From positions 1 to 37,857 of IMG/VR virus record IMGVR_UViG_3300032092_005293: a stretch of 37,857 nucleotides of DNA; one strand, 5' to 3'. The position numbers were made by a program, and so were the translations under genes. This DNA comes from a virus. Shown here piece after piece: positions 26,045-33,552 of the stretch (position 1 is the stretch's first letter; every line of letters starts with the position of its first letter). The notes under the pieces were generated by a model, which had not been told where the DNA came from, made no database searches, and worked only from the letters and a program-made list of their open reading frames with translations.

Positions 26045-26533
26045 ATGCCCGAACACACCCCAAAAAAAGGCACGCTCACCTTTGTCGATGCCATCGACGG
26101 CCAGACCAAAGTCTATGACCACATGGTCGAGATCGCCCCTGGCGTCTGGGCTGGAGCGATCCCGCCTGAAGACATCCCGCCTGTGGGCTTTCACAGCTGG
26201 ATTCCGCTCAACGATGGCTCTGGAGCTTACCGCCCGGTAGTGCGCACGTTCCAGCAGCGGCTTCAGCTCACCAAAGACATCGGCAAATACCTCGGCGTAG
26301 GTCTCCCGGACACTAAAGAGACCCGTGCCGTCTATATGACGATCCGCCGTCTCATCATGAGCGGATTCGTGAAGGCCCGCCAGATCGGGCCGGGCAGCAT
26401 TGAGGTCGATCTGCTCAGCTTTTGGCAGCACTACCAGCGCGCCGGGCAGCCGGGATTCTGGAACAAGGAAAACCGCCGCCGCTATCACCAGCGCACCCGC
26501 GGCACCATCCTGCCCACGGAGGACGATGTATGA
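26045..26533 (+). CDS. Phage protein, unknown
   Basis: A 162-residue protein. The first part is beta-rich (GTLTFVDAIDGQTKVYDHMVEIAPGVW). The later part may be winged-helix-like (TKETRAVYMTIRRLIMSGFVKARQIGPGSIEVDL), suggesting DNA binding, and it ends with a basic tail. It overlaps the next gene by 4 nt (ATGA). No family recognised. Confidence 0.65.
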   Translation: MPEHTPKKGTLTFVDAIDGQTKVYDHMVEIAPGVWAGAIPPEDIPPVGFHSWIPLNDGSGAYRPVVRTFQQRLQLTKDIGKYLGVGLPDTKETRAVYMTIRRLIMSGFVKARQIGPGSIEVDLLSFWQHYQRAGQPGFWNKENRRRYHQRTRGTILPTEDDV

Positions 26534-26937
26534 AATCCATCCGCACAGCCTATCCGGTCACAGCGATGCAGCTGGCGCTGCGCGGCACACTGCGCAAAGT
26601 TTGGGAACGTCACTTCCCACCAGCCTACAGCAGCAAGCGTGGCAAGGTGAAGCGCTGGACGCCCGATGCCGCCGAAAAGCGCTCCCTTTATTCCTGGGGC
26701 ATCCGCGGACGCTCCGCGTGCCTCCTTCGCATCGAGCCGATTAGTGCCCGGTCGAATCTGTGTCGCTACCGCGCCTATGGCACTTACCACCAAATGGAAC
26801 TGCTGCGCACTACTGCCCTGAGCATATGGCAGGAACTCCCCGGCGGGCAGGAAATCGAAACGCTCTTCGACAGAATGTTTCCAAAGGAGATCCAGCTCGA
26901 AGTCACTCCGACCATCGACAGGACAACACTTGAATAA
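26530..26937 (+). CDS. Basic phage protein, unknown
   Basis: A 135-residue basic protein from ATG 26530, overlapping the previous stop. It has a helical N-terminus (AMQLALRGTLRKVWERHFPPAY), a strongly basic loop (SSKRGKVKRW) and an acidic C-terminus. It lies just before the MuF-like head gene, at the change from early to head genes, so a late-gene regulator is possible but not shown. Confidence 0.62.
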   Translation: MKSIRTAYPVTAMQLALRGTLRKVWERHFPPAYSSKRGKVKRWTPDAAEKRSLYSWGIRGRSACLLRIEPISARSNLCRYRAYGTYHQMELLRTTALSIWQELPGGQEIETLFDRMFPKEIQLEVTPTIDRTTLE

Positions 26938-26938
26938 C

Positions 26939-28552
26939 ATGCCTGAAGTAAGATCCAGCTTTGTCGCCTCGCCTGATCAGGAAGCCGTGAACTTCCTGAC
27001 ATCCCTTCCGGTATTGGAGCGGGAAGTCTGGTCGGAGCTGATGCCGGAAATGCGCGCCGTGAGTTTCACGATCAAGCTCACTCAGCAGACGGATGCGGCG
27101 ATCTCGAAGGCGGAGATGCTGGCGGTGATGGAGCGCGCCAAGCTGCTGATCGCCACCATCCCCGCCGGGGGCGACGCCCGGAAGGTGGAAAAGCAGATCG
27201 CGCAGATGCTGAGCCCCTACTTTCCAACACCGGCACAGGCCGCGCGCCGGGCGACTTTGCTGGTACGCCACTGGGCCGGAGTGGCGCGTCAGGCGGCATG
27301 GTATCGCCAGCTGGACCGCCAGCGGGATCTCTACCCCTACTGGAAGTATCTGACGTTCGGTGATGACCGTGTGCGCGATTCACACCGCGCGCTCCACGGC
27401 AAGATCATTCCCGCGTCCTCGCCGTTTTGGGACACGCACTTCCCGCCCTGGGCTCCTATGTGCCGCTGCCGTGTCGTGGGCATCTCGCAGCGTGAGTATG
27501 ACGAAATCAAGGCCCGCGAGGCGGACCTGCCATTTGAGCAGCGCACGATCATCGAAGGCCCGCAGCTGGAGGCACTGGAGAAGAGCAACAGCCTGATCAC
27601 TGCGCTGCGGTATCCGCAGAAAGACGGCAGCGTCCGGTTTGGCCCGGTAACTCCCATCAGCGTGGCTCCAGAGCCCAACTGGAATGGCTGGAACCCCCGG
27701 GACATTCGCATCGGGTATGACACGCTGAAGGAGCGCTACAAAGACGCCCCCAACGAGCTGACCAATCTCATGAAGCAGGCCGATGCCCGCGAGATCTCGC
27801 CCGGCCTCACGCTAGGCGATTACATCCGCGGCAAGGGCCGCCTGCCAGCCATCCCGCTGGTGGAACACCCGCGGATTTCCTTCCCGGCCGCGATGCGGCG
27901 GGAAGGCATGTGGCCGCCGCCGGCAAAGATCGAGGACGCTGCCCCGCTGAAACGCGTGTTTGAGCGCATGAAGGAGGAGAACCCGCGGACTCACCGCACA
28001 ATCCTCACACGCACGGTGCCACGCGACATCCCAGGTGCTGAGACCATCGTCAAAGCTATCGACGATTTCCTCTCCTTCACGCCTGTGGCTCACGTGGACA
28101 GACTGCCGCGCATCAAGCTGGCCATCCACGATGGACTCAACCCCAATAACCGGAACATTCAGGCCAGCTACAATGCGGAATCCACGACACTCAGGCTGTG
28201 GCTGCAATCCTTGGGAATGCACCAGAATGAAGAGCTGCGGAAGGCGATTTTCCATGAATTGGCGCACTGGCTTTACACCCTGCCCGGAGAGGCAGCAGAC
28301 CAGTGGCGGCAGCGCGTAGCCAATCACTGGGCAGAGCACATCAAAAAGCACGACCTTATAGTTGGGCCGCGCTACGATTATTACCCGGGCTGGATCAGTG
28401 ATTACGCCGGCGCGGTCGGGGGACACGAGCTGATCCCCAGCTACCTCGAACTGCTGTCCGATCCGTGGGCATTTGCGGCCGCCATGCGGAAAGTGCCCGC
28501 CGACGAATTCGTTGAAACCTTCAAGATCGTAAGCTCTATTCTAGCCGTATGA
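26939..28552 (+). CDS. MuF-type head protein fused to a predicted metallopeptidase
   Basis: A 537-residue minor head protein. The MuF domain (about 75-200) is clear: YLTFGDDRVRDSHRALHGKI, SPFWDTHFPPWAPMCRCRV (C175, C177) and a linker. The C-terminal part (about 340-537) is extra. It has a zinc-peptidase motif IFHELAHWLY (H439, E440, H443) and GHELIPSYLE (E497 or E504 as possible third ligand). MuF proteins with C-terminal enzyme domains are known as phage-encoded polymorphic toxins carried in or near the capsid. The TTG at 26930 is an alternative start. It overlaps the next gene by 4 nt. Toxicity and zinc binding are inference. Confidence 0.82.
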   Translation: MPEVRSSFVASPDQEAVNFLTSLPVLEREVWSELMPEMRAVSFTIKLTQQTDAAISKAEMLAVMERAKLLIATIPAGGDARKVEKQIAQMLSPYFPTPAQAARRATLLVRHWAGVARQAAWYRQLDRQRDLYPYWKYLTFGDDRVRDSHRALHGKIIPASSPFWDTHFPPWAPMCRCRVVGISQREYDEIKAREADLPFEQRTIIEGPQLEALEKSNSLITALRYPQKDGSVRFGPVTPISVAPEPNWNGWNPRDIRIGYDTLKERYKDAPNELTNLMKQADAREISPGLTLGDYIRGKGRLPAIPLVEHPRISFPAAMRREGMWPPPAKIEDAAPLKRVFERMKEENPRTHRTILTRTVPRDIPGAETIVKAIDDFLSFTPVAHVDRLPRIKLAIHDGLNPNNRNIQASYNAESTTLRLWLQSLGMHQNEELRKAIFHELAHWLYTLPGEAADQWRQRVANHWAEHIKKHDLIVGPRYDYYPGWISDYAGAVGGHELIPSYLELLSDPWAFAAAMRKVPADEFVETFKIVSSILAV

Positions 28553-28785
28553 AGACTGTCACTCTCACATTTTCCGGCGGTGCAGTCGCCCACCTGGTTT
28601 ACCATCACGCCGACAGTCCGGAGAGCCTGAAGTTTGAAGGATCCAGCACGCCGCAGTATTTTCGGGAGATCCTGTTGAGAACTGAATCAGGGGCGGCCGG
28701 CCGGGTAGCCGCCTCACTGGCCGCTGATCTGGGCCAAACAGTGACCGTCACTGAAGAAGGCACCGCGCCACAACCGATCCGCTGA
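28549..28785 (+). CDS. Small protein after MuF-peptidase, possible immunity or chaperone
   Basis: A 78-residue protein whose ATG overlaps the MuF gene stop (ATGA). It has a beta-type N-terminus (MKTVTLTFSGGAVAHLVYHH) and TPQYFREILLRTESG later. No family recognised. A small gene tightly coupled to a toxin-like gene often encodes its immunity protein; here this is only a positional hint. Confidence 0.6.
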   Translation: MKTVTLTFSGGAVAHLVYHHADSPESLKFEGSSTPQYFREILLRTESGAAGRVAASLAADLGQTVTVTEEGTAPQPIR

Positions 28786-29496
28786 ATGATCCCTGAGATC
28801 CCAGAACTGCGGCCAGTGCGCCGGCTTGGCGGGCAATGGGGCGCGTGGCTCTGCGAAGTGCCCGGCACACCCCGCCGCTGGGTCAAAAAGTTTGGCATGA
28901 ATGATGCGCACACGAGGGAAGAATGCCTGGCCGATGAACTCTACCGGATCGGCGGCGTCGCTGTACCTCCATCCGGCTGCAAATTTGACGGGGAAGGCCG
29001 GGCTTGGCGTGTATCGCTGTTCATTGATGGCCCCACACTCGACCAGTATGCCCGGAGCCACACTCCGGCGGACATGGAGCGAATCTGTTTCCAGATGCGG
29101 GCCGGGCTGCCGCTCGATCTGCTGTTTGGGAATGACGATGTCATCGGCGCTTTTGGTCAGAACGTCGTGATTGACGCGATGGGAGTGGCCTGGCGGGTGG
29201 ATAACGGATCTGCCCTGCGCTGGACTGCGGTGCATGGGCCTAAGCCCGGAGGACTGAGCAGGGCCGTGCCGGAATGCACCTCCTGGAGCCGCACCGGAGC
29301 CAATGGCTTTGCCTTTGGCTCAGTGACAGCAGCGATCCTGAAGCAACACCTCGCGTCATTGACCCGGGACGGCAGCCTGGAGCGTGTCCTCAACGCAGCC
29401 CCGCGGGATCTCCGCGAGATCCTCGCGGCGCGCCTCGGTAGGATGCTGGCGCAAACGGGCATCCGGTGTGAATCATTGGAAACGGCACAGTTATGA
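28786..29496 (+). CDS. HipA/PI3K-like kinase-fold protein
   Basis: A 236-residue protein with a kinase-like core: RRWVKKFGMNDAHTREECLADELY as a possible Lys/Glu ATP site, LPLDLLFGNDDVIG (D117/D118, catalytic loop-like) and VVIDAMGVAWRVDNGSALRW (D139, metal-binding DNG). This layout recurs in kinase-like domains associated with MuF and polymorphic toxin proteins. It starts right after the small gene and overlaps gpG by 4 nt, inside the head operon. It might modify a host or phage protein, or pair with the MuF-peptidase. Kinase activity is inferred. Confidence 0.72.
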   Translation: MIPEIPELRPVRRLGGQWGAWLCEVPGTPRRWVKKFGMNDAHTREECLADELYRIGGVAVPPSGCKFDGEGRAWRVSLFIDGPTLDQYARSHTPADMERICFQMRAGLPLDLLFGNDDVIGAFGQNVVIDAMGVAWRVDNGSALRWTAVHGPKPGGLSRAVPECTSWSRTGANGFAFGSVTAAILKQHLASLTRDGSLERVLNAAPRDLREILAARLGRMLAQTGIRCESLETAQL

Positions 29497-29978
29497 CCTT
29501 CACTTTTCAGCAAACCAAGGGCGGCAGTCTTGGGGCTGAGATCAGCGATCTCATCCGCCGGGCGGAGGATCCTGCGTTGATGGAGAAGATCGGCACGGCA
29601 TTGGCCAACCTGACGCGCCGGGCCTTTGAGGAACCAGCATTGCGGCCCTCACCGTGGCCGGCGCGGAAGGACAAAAAGGAGCATCCGCTGATGATGCTCA
29701 CCGGTGAACTGTCGAAGAGCCCGCGCGTGGATTCGTGGACGGCCAGTACTGTGACCGTCAAGAGTGACCGCCCGTATTTCGCCATCCATCAATTCGGCGG
29801 CCCGGTGAAAACGTCGCACACTGGCTACCGGTTCGACCTCGATGCCGCGCCCAAAAAGAGCTACTTCCAGATGCCGGCGCGCCCCATGTTCCCCATCCTG
29901 CCAGATGGCAGCCTGACACCCCGGGGCAAAGAGGAGGTGCAGACGGCGGTGGACGTTTGGTTTTCCGGGCAAAACTGA
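29493..29978 (+). CDS. Mu gpG-like virion morphogenesis protein
   Basis: A 161-residue protein of the virion morphogenesis family, which acts at tail completion or head-tail joining in Mu-like phages. Clear blocks are TRRAFEEPALRPSPWPAR, HPLMMLTGELSKSP and YFAIHQFGGPV, followed by PARPMFPI. In Mu-like phages this gene is followed by the protease gpI. Here it is followed by the terminator repeat and the lysis genes. Its last codon AAC and TGA stop lie within the 29-bp inverted repeat. Confidence 0.85.
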   Translation: MTFTFQQTKGGSLGAEISDLIRRAEDPALMEKIGTALANLTRRAFEEPALRPSPWPARKDKKEHPLMMLTGELSKSPRVDSWTASTVTVKSDRPYFAIHQFGGPVKTSHTGYRFDLDAAPKKSYFQMPARPMFPILPDGSLTPRGKEEVQTAVDVWFSGQN

Positions 29979-29999
29979 AAAGGGTGCCCACGGGCACCA
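29971..29999 (-). terminator. Intrinsic terminator in a 29-bp inverted repeat (right copy)
   Basis: An exact inverted copy of 13977-14005. The hairpin GGTGCCC-AC-GGGCACC lies at 29983-29998. On the minus strand it is followed by CTTTTCAGTTTT, so it acts against the rightward genes and would stop antisense transcription entering from the right. It overlaps the gpG stop (29976-29978). The rest of the 77-bp gap up to 30055 has no gene. Confidence 0.75.
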
Positions 30000-30055
30000 C
30001 CAGGCGTCGCTGGAAAGCGGGGGCGGGATAAAGAGTCGGCACCATTCCCGCCGAC

Positions 30056-30421
30056 ATGCTGCTCAATCTTCTCGCCAGTTTTCCGCTCACCGATTCCGAG
30101 GTCACATTCATCAAGTTCCTTGGCTACCTTCTACCGCTTCTGTGGGCATGGTATCTCGGGAAGGAAATCTTCTTGGGGCACAAGCCAGATCCGGCCATTG
30201 CCGCGCTGATGTCCTCGCAAATGGAGCTGACTAAAGCCGTGACCACAGCGACGGCAGAGGGCACCTTCACCAAGGCCCGTATCGAGGAACTGAGGCAGAT
30301 GCAGATCCGGGACACCGATGCCATTTTTAAGCGGCTCGACGATATGCAGGCCTCATTCATTGATGCTCTGCGCGAACACGATTCCAAACTAGGCAAGCTG
30401 GAGGGGGCCAGCAAAAAGTAG
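30056..30421 (+). CDS. Small membrane protein with coiled coil, candidate lysis gene
   Basis: A 121-residue protein with one membrane segment near the N-terminus (about 17-36: FIKFLGYLLPLLWAWYLGKE) and a helical, charged C-terminal part (RIEELRQMQIRDTDAIFKRLDDM). It is first in the lysis-like block. It could be a holin-type or inner-membrane spanin subunit (an Rz-like layout of TM plus coiled coil). The exact role is unsure. Confidence 0.65.
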   Translation: MLLNLLASFPLTDSEVTFIKFLGYLLPLLWAWYLGKEIFLGHKPDPAIAALMSSQMELTKAVTTATAEGTFTKARIEELRQMQIRDTDAIFKRLDDMQASFIDALREHDSKLGKLEGASKK

Positions 30422-30423
30422 CC

Positions 30424-30681
30424 ATGACACGCGAAGAGGACATCTGCCACACCCTCGGGCGCATTCTGGAAAAGACCCGGGCCATTCTGATCCCCGCAGA
30501 ACGGGTAACGCAGCTGCTCAGGGAGTTCATTCCTGACGCTACAGAAGCGGAAACGGTGACCGAGCTGCAATTCCTGATTGGCAGGGGCTGGGTCCAATCC
30601 GTGCCGGACTCCTGCGGTGGCACGCTTCGCTATCAACTCACCGCAGAGGGTATCCTCGCCCGCCGGCGAAATGAACTGTGA
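30424..30681 (+). CDS. Small phage protein, possibly winged-helix
   Basis: An 85-residue soluble protein: EDICHTLGRILEKTRAILIPAERV, VTELQFLIGRGWVQSVPD, then GTLRYQLTAEGILARRR. The order of helices followed by a two-strand wing-like end suggests a winged-helix fold. It lies between two membrane protein genes, 2 nt after the first. Function unknown. Confidence 0.6.
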   Translation: MTREEDICHTLGRILEKTRAILIPAERVTQLLREFIPDATEAETVTELQFLIGRGWVQSVPDSCGGTLRYQLTAEGILARRRNEL

Positions 30682-30705
30682 AACTCCGCACCGCCAAACA
30701 CCGCC

Positions 30706-30912
30706 ATGAAACTCAACATCGTCATTCCCGTCTTCGCCGCACTCGCCGCCCTCACCGGCTGTGTCACCGATCCCGCTACTAGCCGGCAGAAACTCTCCCC
30801 CGAGATGCAGGCCGCAGTGAACCGCGTGGGAGTAACGGCCATCACAGCCGCGGAGGCCGCACTCGTTCACAAGATCAATCAGCAGCTGAAGCCGGACACA
30901 TCCGGCAAATAG
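30706..30912 (+). CDS. Small lipoprotein, candidate outer-membrane spanin
   Basis: A 68-residue predicted lipoprotein: MKLNIVIPVFAALAALTGC, lipobox LTGC with Cys19. A short hydrophilic tail contains VGVTAITAAEAALVHKINQQL. Small lipoproteins in lysis cassettes often act as outer-membrane spanins (Rz1-like), paired with a membrane-anchored coiled-coil protein such as the one at 30056. The pairing is inference. Confidence 0.72.
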   Translation: MKLNIVIPVFAALAALTGCVTDPATSRQKLSPEMQAAVNRVGVTAITAAEAALVHKINQQLKPDTSGK

Positions 30913-30959
30913 CCCGGCGCATTTTTCACCCCCACACCAACCGCCAACCCTCCGCTCCC

Positions 30960-31316
30960 ATGCTCTTCACCTGGATCAAAAACCACCTCCGCGAACTCTT
31001 CATCGTCATTCTGGCCATGCTGGCGCTGCTTTACTCGCCGGCACTCATCCGCCTCCACGATCCGACTGCCGGTGAGCTGGACGGCTCAGTATTCCAGATC
31101 CTCGCCTATGCCGGGCTGCTGTTCTTTGGCGTGTTGCTTTGGTTCTGGGTAGCGCTCAGCGCCTTCTTTCCCACGATCTCCAAGCATGTGGACAGCAAGT
31201 TCCGCAGTGACTGGACTGTGTTGCAGCCAGCGCAGCGCGCATGGCTGACCGTGGCTGTCCTCTTTCTCTTCACCATCCTCGCCAGCGTATGCCTTCTCGC
31301 GAGTCACCTCCTCTGA
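30960..31316 (+). CDS. Three-TM membrane protein, candidate holin
   Basis: A 118-residue protein with three predicted membrane segments (about 12-30, 46-69 and 94-116). It lies directly upstream of the endolysin gene, so it fits a holin-type protein that releases or activates the endolysin. The 47-bp leader is CA-rich and lacks a Shine-Dalgarno. I recognise no specific holin family. Confidence 0.68.
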   Translation: MLFTWIKNHLRELFIVILAMLALLYSPALIRLHDPTAGELDGSVFQILAYAGLLFFGVLLWFWVALSAFFPTISKHVDSKFRSDWTVLQPAQRAWLTVAVLFLFTILASVCLLASHLL

Positions 31317-31372
31317 GGCCGCAGCCCTGGCTTCACTCGACCATCGAATTCATCCTCGATCATCCCCGCCTT

Positions 31373-31936
31373 ATGAAGACGTTTTGTGCGATGCTGACTG
31401 CCGTGGTGGCCTGGGGTATTGGGGTGCCTCAGCCCGCCGTCAAAAGCGGCAGTCAGCCATCCGCCCTTTCTGACCGGGAGCGTGTCCTAGCCGTGGCTGC
31501 TGCGGAAATCGGGACTACCGAGAAAACCGGCCGCAACGAAGGTGAAGTCGAGAAATACCTGCGCAGTGTGGGCCTGAAGAAAGGCGATCCCTACTGTGCC
31601 GCATTCGTCCACTGGTGTGGGCAGCAGGCACTGGGCAGCCGCAATCCATTCCCCCGCTCGGGCTGGAGTCCCGACATGGTCACCCGCCCGGACTACATCC
31701 GCGGGAAAGGCCGCCAGCCTGAAGCTGGGGACACCTTTGGCATCTACTTCACCAGCAAAGGCCGTGTGGCGCACACGGGCTTTGTGGCAGGCCGCAAAGG
31801 CAACTCCATCATCACCATCGAAGCGAATACCAGCCCGCAGGCCGCAACCGGCGAGGCCGACCGCAATGGCGACGGGGTATGGCGCAAGATCCGCCCGCTC
31901 TCGACCATCCATTCCACTAAACGCTGGCTCCCATGA
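31373..31936 (+). CDS. CHAP-domain endolysin with signal sequence
   Basis: A 187-residue predicted peptidoglycan hydrolase. The N-terminal segment MKTFCAMLTAVVAWGIGVPQ is a signal peptide or signal anchor. The CHAP-type domain has Cys75 in DPYCAAFVHWCGQQAL and His134 in GRVAHTGFVAG, then SIITIEANTSP. The open frame reaches 31241, but the ATG at 31373 gives the signal sequence; ATG 31286 is another option. The export signal suggests holin-independent passage with membrane-potential release. It overlaps the next gene by 4 nt. Confidence 0.83.
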   Translation: MKTFCAMLTAVVAWGIGVPQPAVKSGSQPSALSDRERVLAVAAAEIGTTEKTGRNEGEVEKYLRSVGLKKGDPYCAAFVHWCGQQALGSRNPFPRSGWSPDMVTRPDYIRGKGRQPEAGDTFGIYFTSKGRVAHTGFVAGRKGNSIITIEANTSPQAATGEADRNGDGVWRKIRPLSTIHSTKRWLP

Positions 31937-32202
31937 AACGCACTTTGATTCTCCTAGCCTCCTGGGCACTTCGCACAGCGCTCTATGCCTCCCGCCAGCT
32001 CTGGGCCGATCTGCGCCGCAACATCCGCAATGCAGATTCCGCCCGGGATCTCGACGGCAAAGCCTTCTCAGACGCTGCCAAACACGCCGCAGTAGATGAG
32101 TGGCTCTCCGGGCAGGCAGGCTTCGCTGAATTCCCCGAAGCCCGTAAACGACTCATTCAGGCCGCCGTCCTCAGCATCCGGCTGGAGGCCTATTTCCAGT
32201 AA
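31933..32202 (+). CDS. Small phage protein, unknown
   Basis: An 89-residue protein with a short hydrophobic N-terminus (MKRTLILLASWALRTALYAS) and a helical body (AARDLDGKAFSDAAKHAAVDEWL-like, charged). It overlaps the endolysin stop (ATGA), so it may be a lysis accessory or an inhibitor, but nothing in the sequence shows this. Confidence 0.62.
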   Translation: MKRTLILLASWALRTALYASRQLWADLRRNIRNADSARDLDGKAFSDAAKHAAVDEWLSGQAGFAEFPEARKRLIQAAVLSIRLEAYFQ

Positions 32203-32210
32203 TCACCGCT

Positions 32211-32522
32211 ATGCCGCTCATCGCCAATCAAATGCCTTCCAGTGCGTCGCTGGAGCCCGTGACCATCACGCCCTACTCTGTGGCCGGATCTCCGCTGACC
32301 GTGGATCCATTCGCCATCGACATCGCCGTCATCGTGCCGGCCGGGACCGTGGCTCAAATCCAAACTGCGTATGGGGTCAGTTTCCAGACAGGTGCCAACA
32401 TCACGCTCAACTGCAACAACCGCCCTCTGAGCAATACTTTCATCATTAGCCGAGCCAGCGGCACTGGCACCATCACCGCGCTCGTATCCCGTGTCACAGG
32501 CCGCCCGGCCACCAATGCCTGA
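32211..32522 (+). CDS. Small beta-rich phage protein
   Basis: A 103-residue protein without signal peptide. It is Thr/Val/Ile/Ala-rich with few charges (LEPVTITPYSVAGSPLTVDPF, ANITLNCNNRPLSNTFIISRA), suggesting a beta structural protein. It stands 8 nt after the previous gene and 3 nt before a larger beta-rich gene, and the two may form one structure such as a fibre or head decoration. Confidence 0.65.
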   Translation: MPLIANQMPSSASLEPVTITPYSVAGSPLTVDPFAIDIAVIVPAGTVAQIQTAYGVSFQTGANITLNCNNRPLSNTFIISRASGTGTITALVSRVTGRPATNA

Positions 32523-32525
32523 GCC

Positions 32526-33311
32526 ATGATTCACCTGCACTCCATTCCCGCCGCCGGCATCTCGGACAGCACACCTCTGGGTAGAGCCAATCTCACCAGC
32601 TCACGCGCTGTGGATACGCTCCTGCGCCAGCACTGCGGCCGCCGCATCATCATGCCGGCTGGATGGGTTACGGGCGTCATCAGTGGCACGGTAGCGGTAA
32701 GCAACGCCGCGGCCACCCAAAACACCTACTTTCACCGCATCGCCGCATCTACCGCCGGCGTCGGGCGTCTGAATAGCTTCAATGCCGGCCAAACTTACCC
32801 CTACGCCATTTTTCCCGGCACAGCTCAAGTCATCAACTGGGACATGCCGTGGCTCTTGGAGTGGACGGCGGAAGTGAAGACAGGTAACGCCGGAGGCGCG
32901 GTCCGTCTCCTTGTCGGCAAAGCTGGCGCTGCATTCAACACCAACGATGAAACCCTGACATCGAAAGGGCTCGGAGTGGAATGGCTCGGCGCTGCCGGCA
33001 CGGTGCAAACGTGCGGCCTCATCGGATGGGACAGCGCCCTGCGCACGGCCGCCACTACCGGCACCCAGCACAACACCGCCGGTGCCCCCATCGGCTACCA
33101 GCTCCTTTGGCTGCCCGGCGTGGGAGCCTTCCTTTATGCGGACACCACGCTGATCTCCTCGCTCACCGGCACGATCCCCAGCGGCTCCGGAGTGTCCGGA
33201 GATTCCTGCATTCAGACCATTGTGAAGAACACCGCCGGCAACGCCAACGTGGTGGAAGCCGGACACGGCTACCCCATCCTCACGCATCTCAACCCTGCAT
33301 GGAACGCCTAA
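32526..33311 (+). CDS. Candidate receptor-binding or fibre protein
   Basis: A 261-residue protein with Gly, Ala and Thr repeats and aromatic pairs, no membrane segment and few helices (AGWVTGVISGTVAVSNAAATQ, PWLLEWTAEVKTGNAGGAVRLLVG). The central part has a lectin or jelly-roll look (DMPWLLEWTAEV, YQLLWLPGVGAFLYADTTL). It is the only plausible adhesin in a phage that lacks tail-fibre genes at the usual place. It may also be a head fibre. The family is unknown. Confidence 0.6.
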   Translation: MIHLHSIPAAGISDSTPLGRANLTSSRAVDTLLRQHCGRRIIMPAGWVTGVISGTVAVSNAAATQNTYFHRIAASTAGVGRLNSFNAGQTYPYAIFPGTAQVINWDMPWLLEWTAEVKTGNAGGAVRLLVGKAGAAFNTNDETLTSKGLGVEWLGAAGTVQTCGLIGWDSALRTAATTGTQHNTAGAPIGYQLLWLPGVGAFLYADTTLISSLTGTIPSGSGVSGDSCIQTIVKNTAGNANVVEAGHGYPILTHLNPAWNA

Positions 33312-33550
33312 TGGAAACGCCCGCTAATCCCAAAGTCATCAAACTGCGGTGCAAGCTGCCGATCCGGATGGATCAGGAGGAAATCCGCGCGAACTGTCAG
33401 GCACTCGGCCTGACCTACGTCCGCCACACGGCTGATGTCCACTGGATCGTGGTGGAAGTGGCCGAGGACATGGACGCCGCGAAGCGCAAGACAGTGACCG
33501 AGACCATGCTTCAGCAAACGCTGGCAACGCTCATCACCCTCGAATACTAA
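33311..33550 (+). CDS. Small phage protein, unknown
   Basis: A 79-residue protein whose ATG overlaps the previous stop (TAATG). It reads NPKVIKLRCKLPIRMDQEEI, LGLTYVRHTADVHWIVVEVAED, then a helix (TVTETMLQQTLATLI). It lies before the small terminase-like gene. No family recognised. Confidence 0.65.
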   Translation: METPANPKVIKLRCKLPIRMDQEEIRANCQALGLTYVRHTADVHWIVVEVAEDMDAAKRKTVTETMLQQTLATLITLEY

Positions 33551-33552
33551 CC

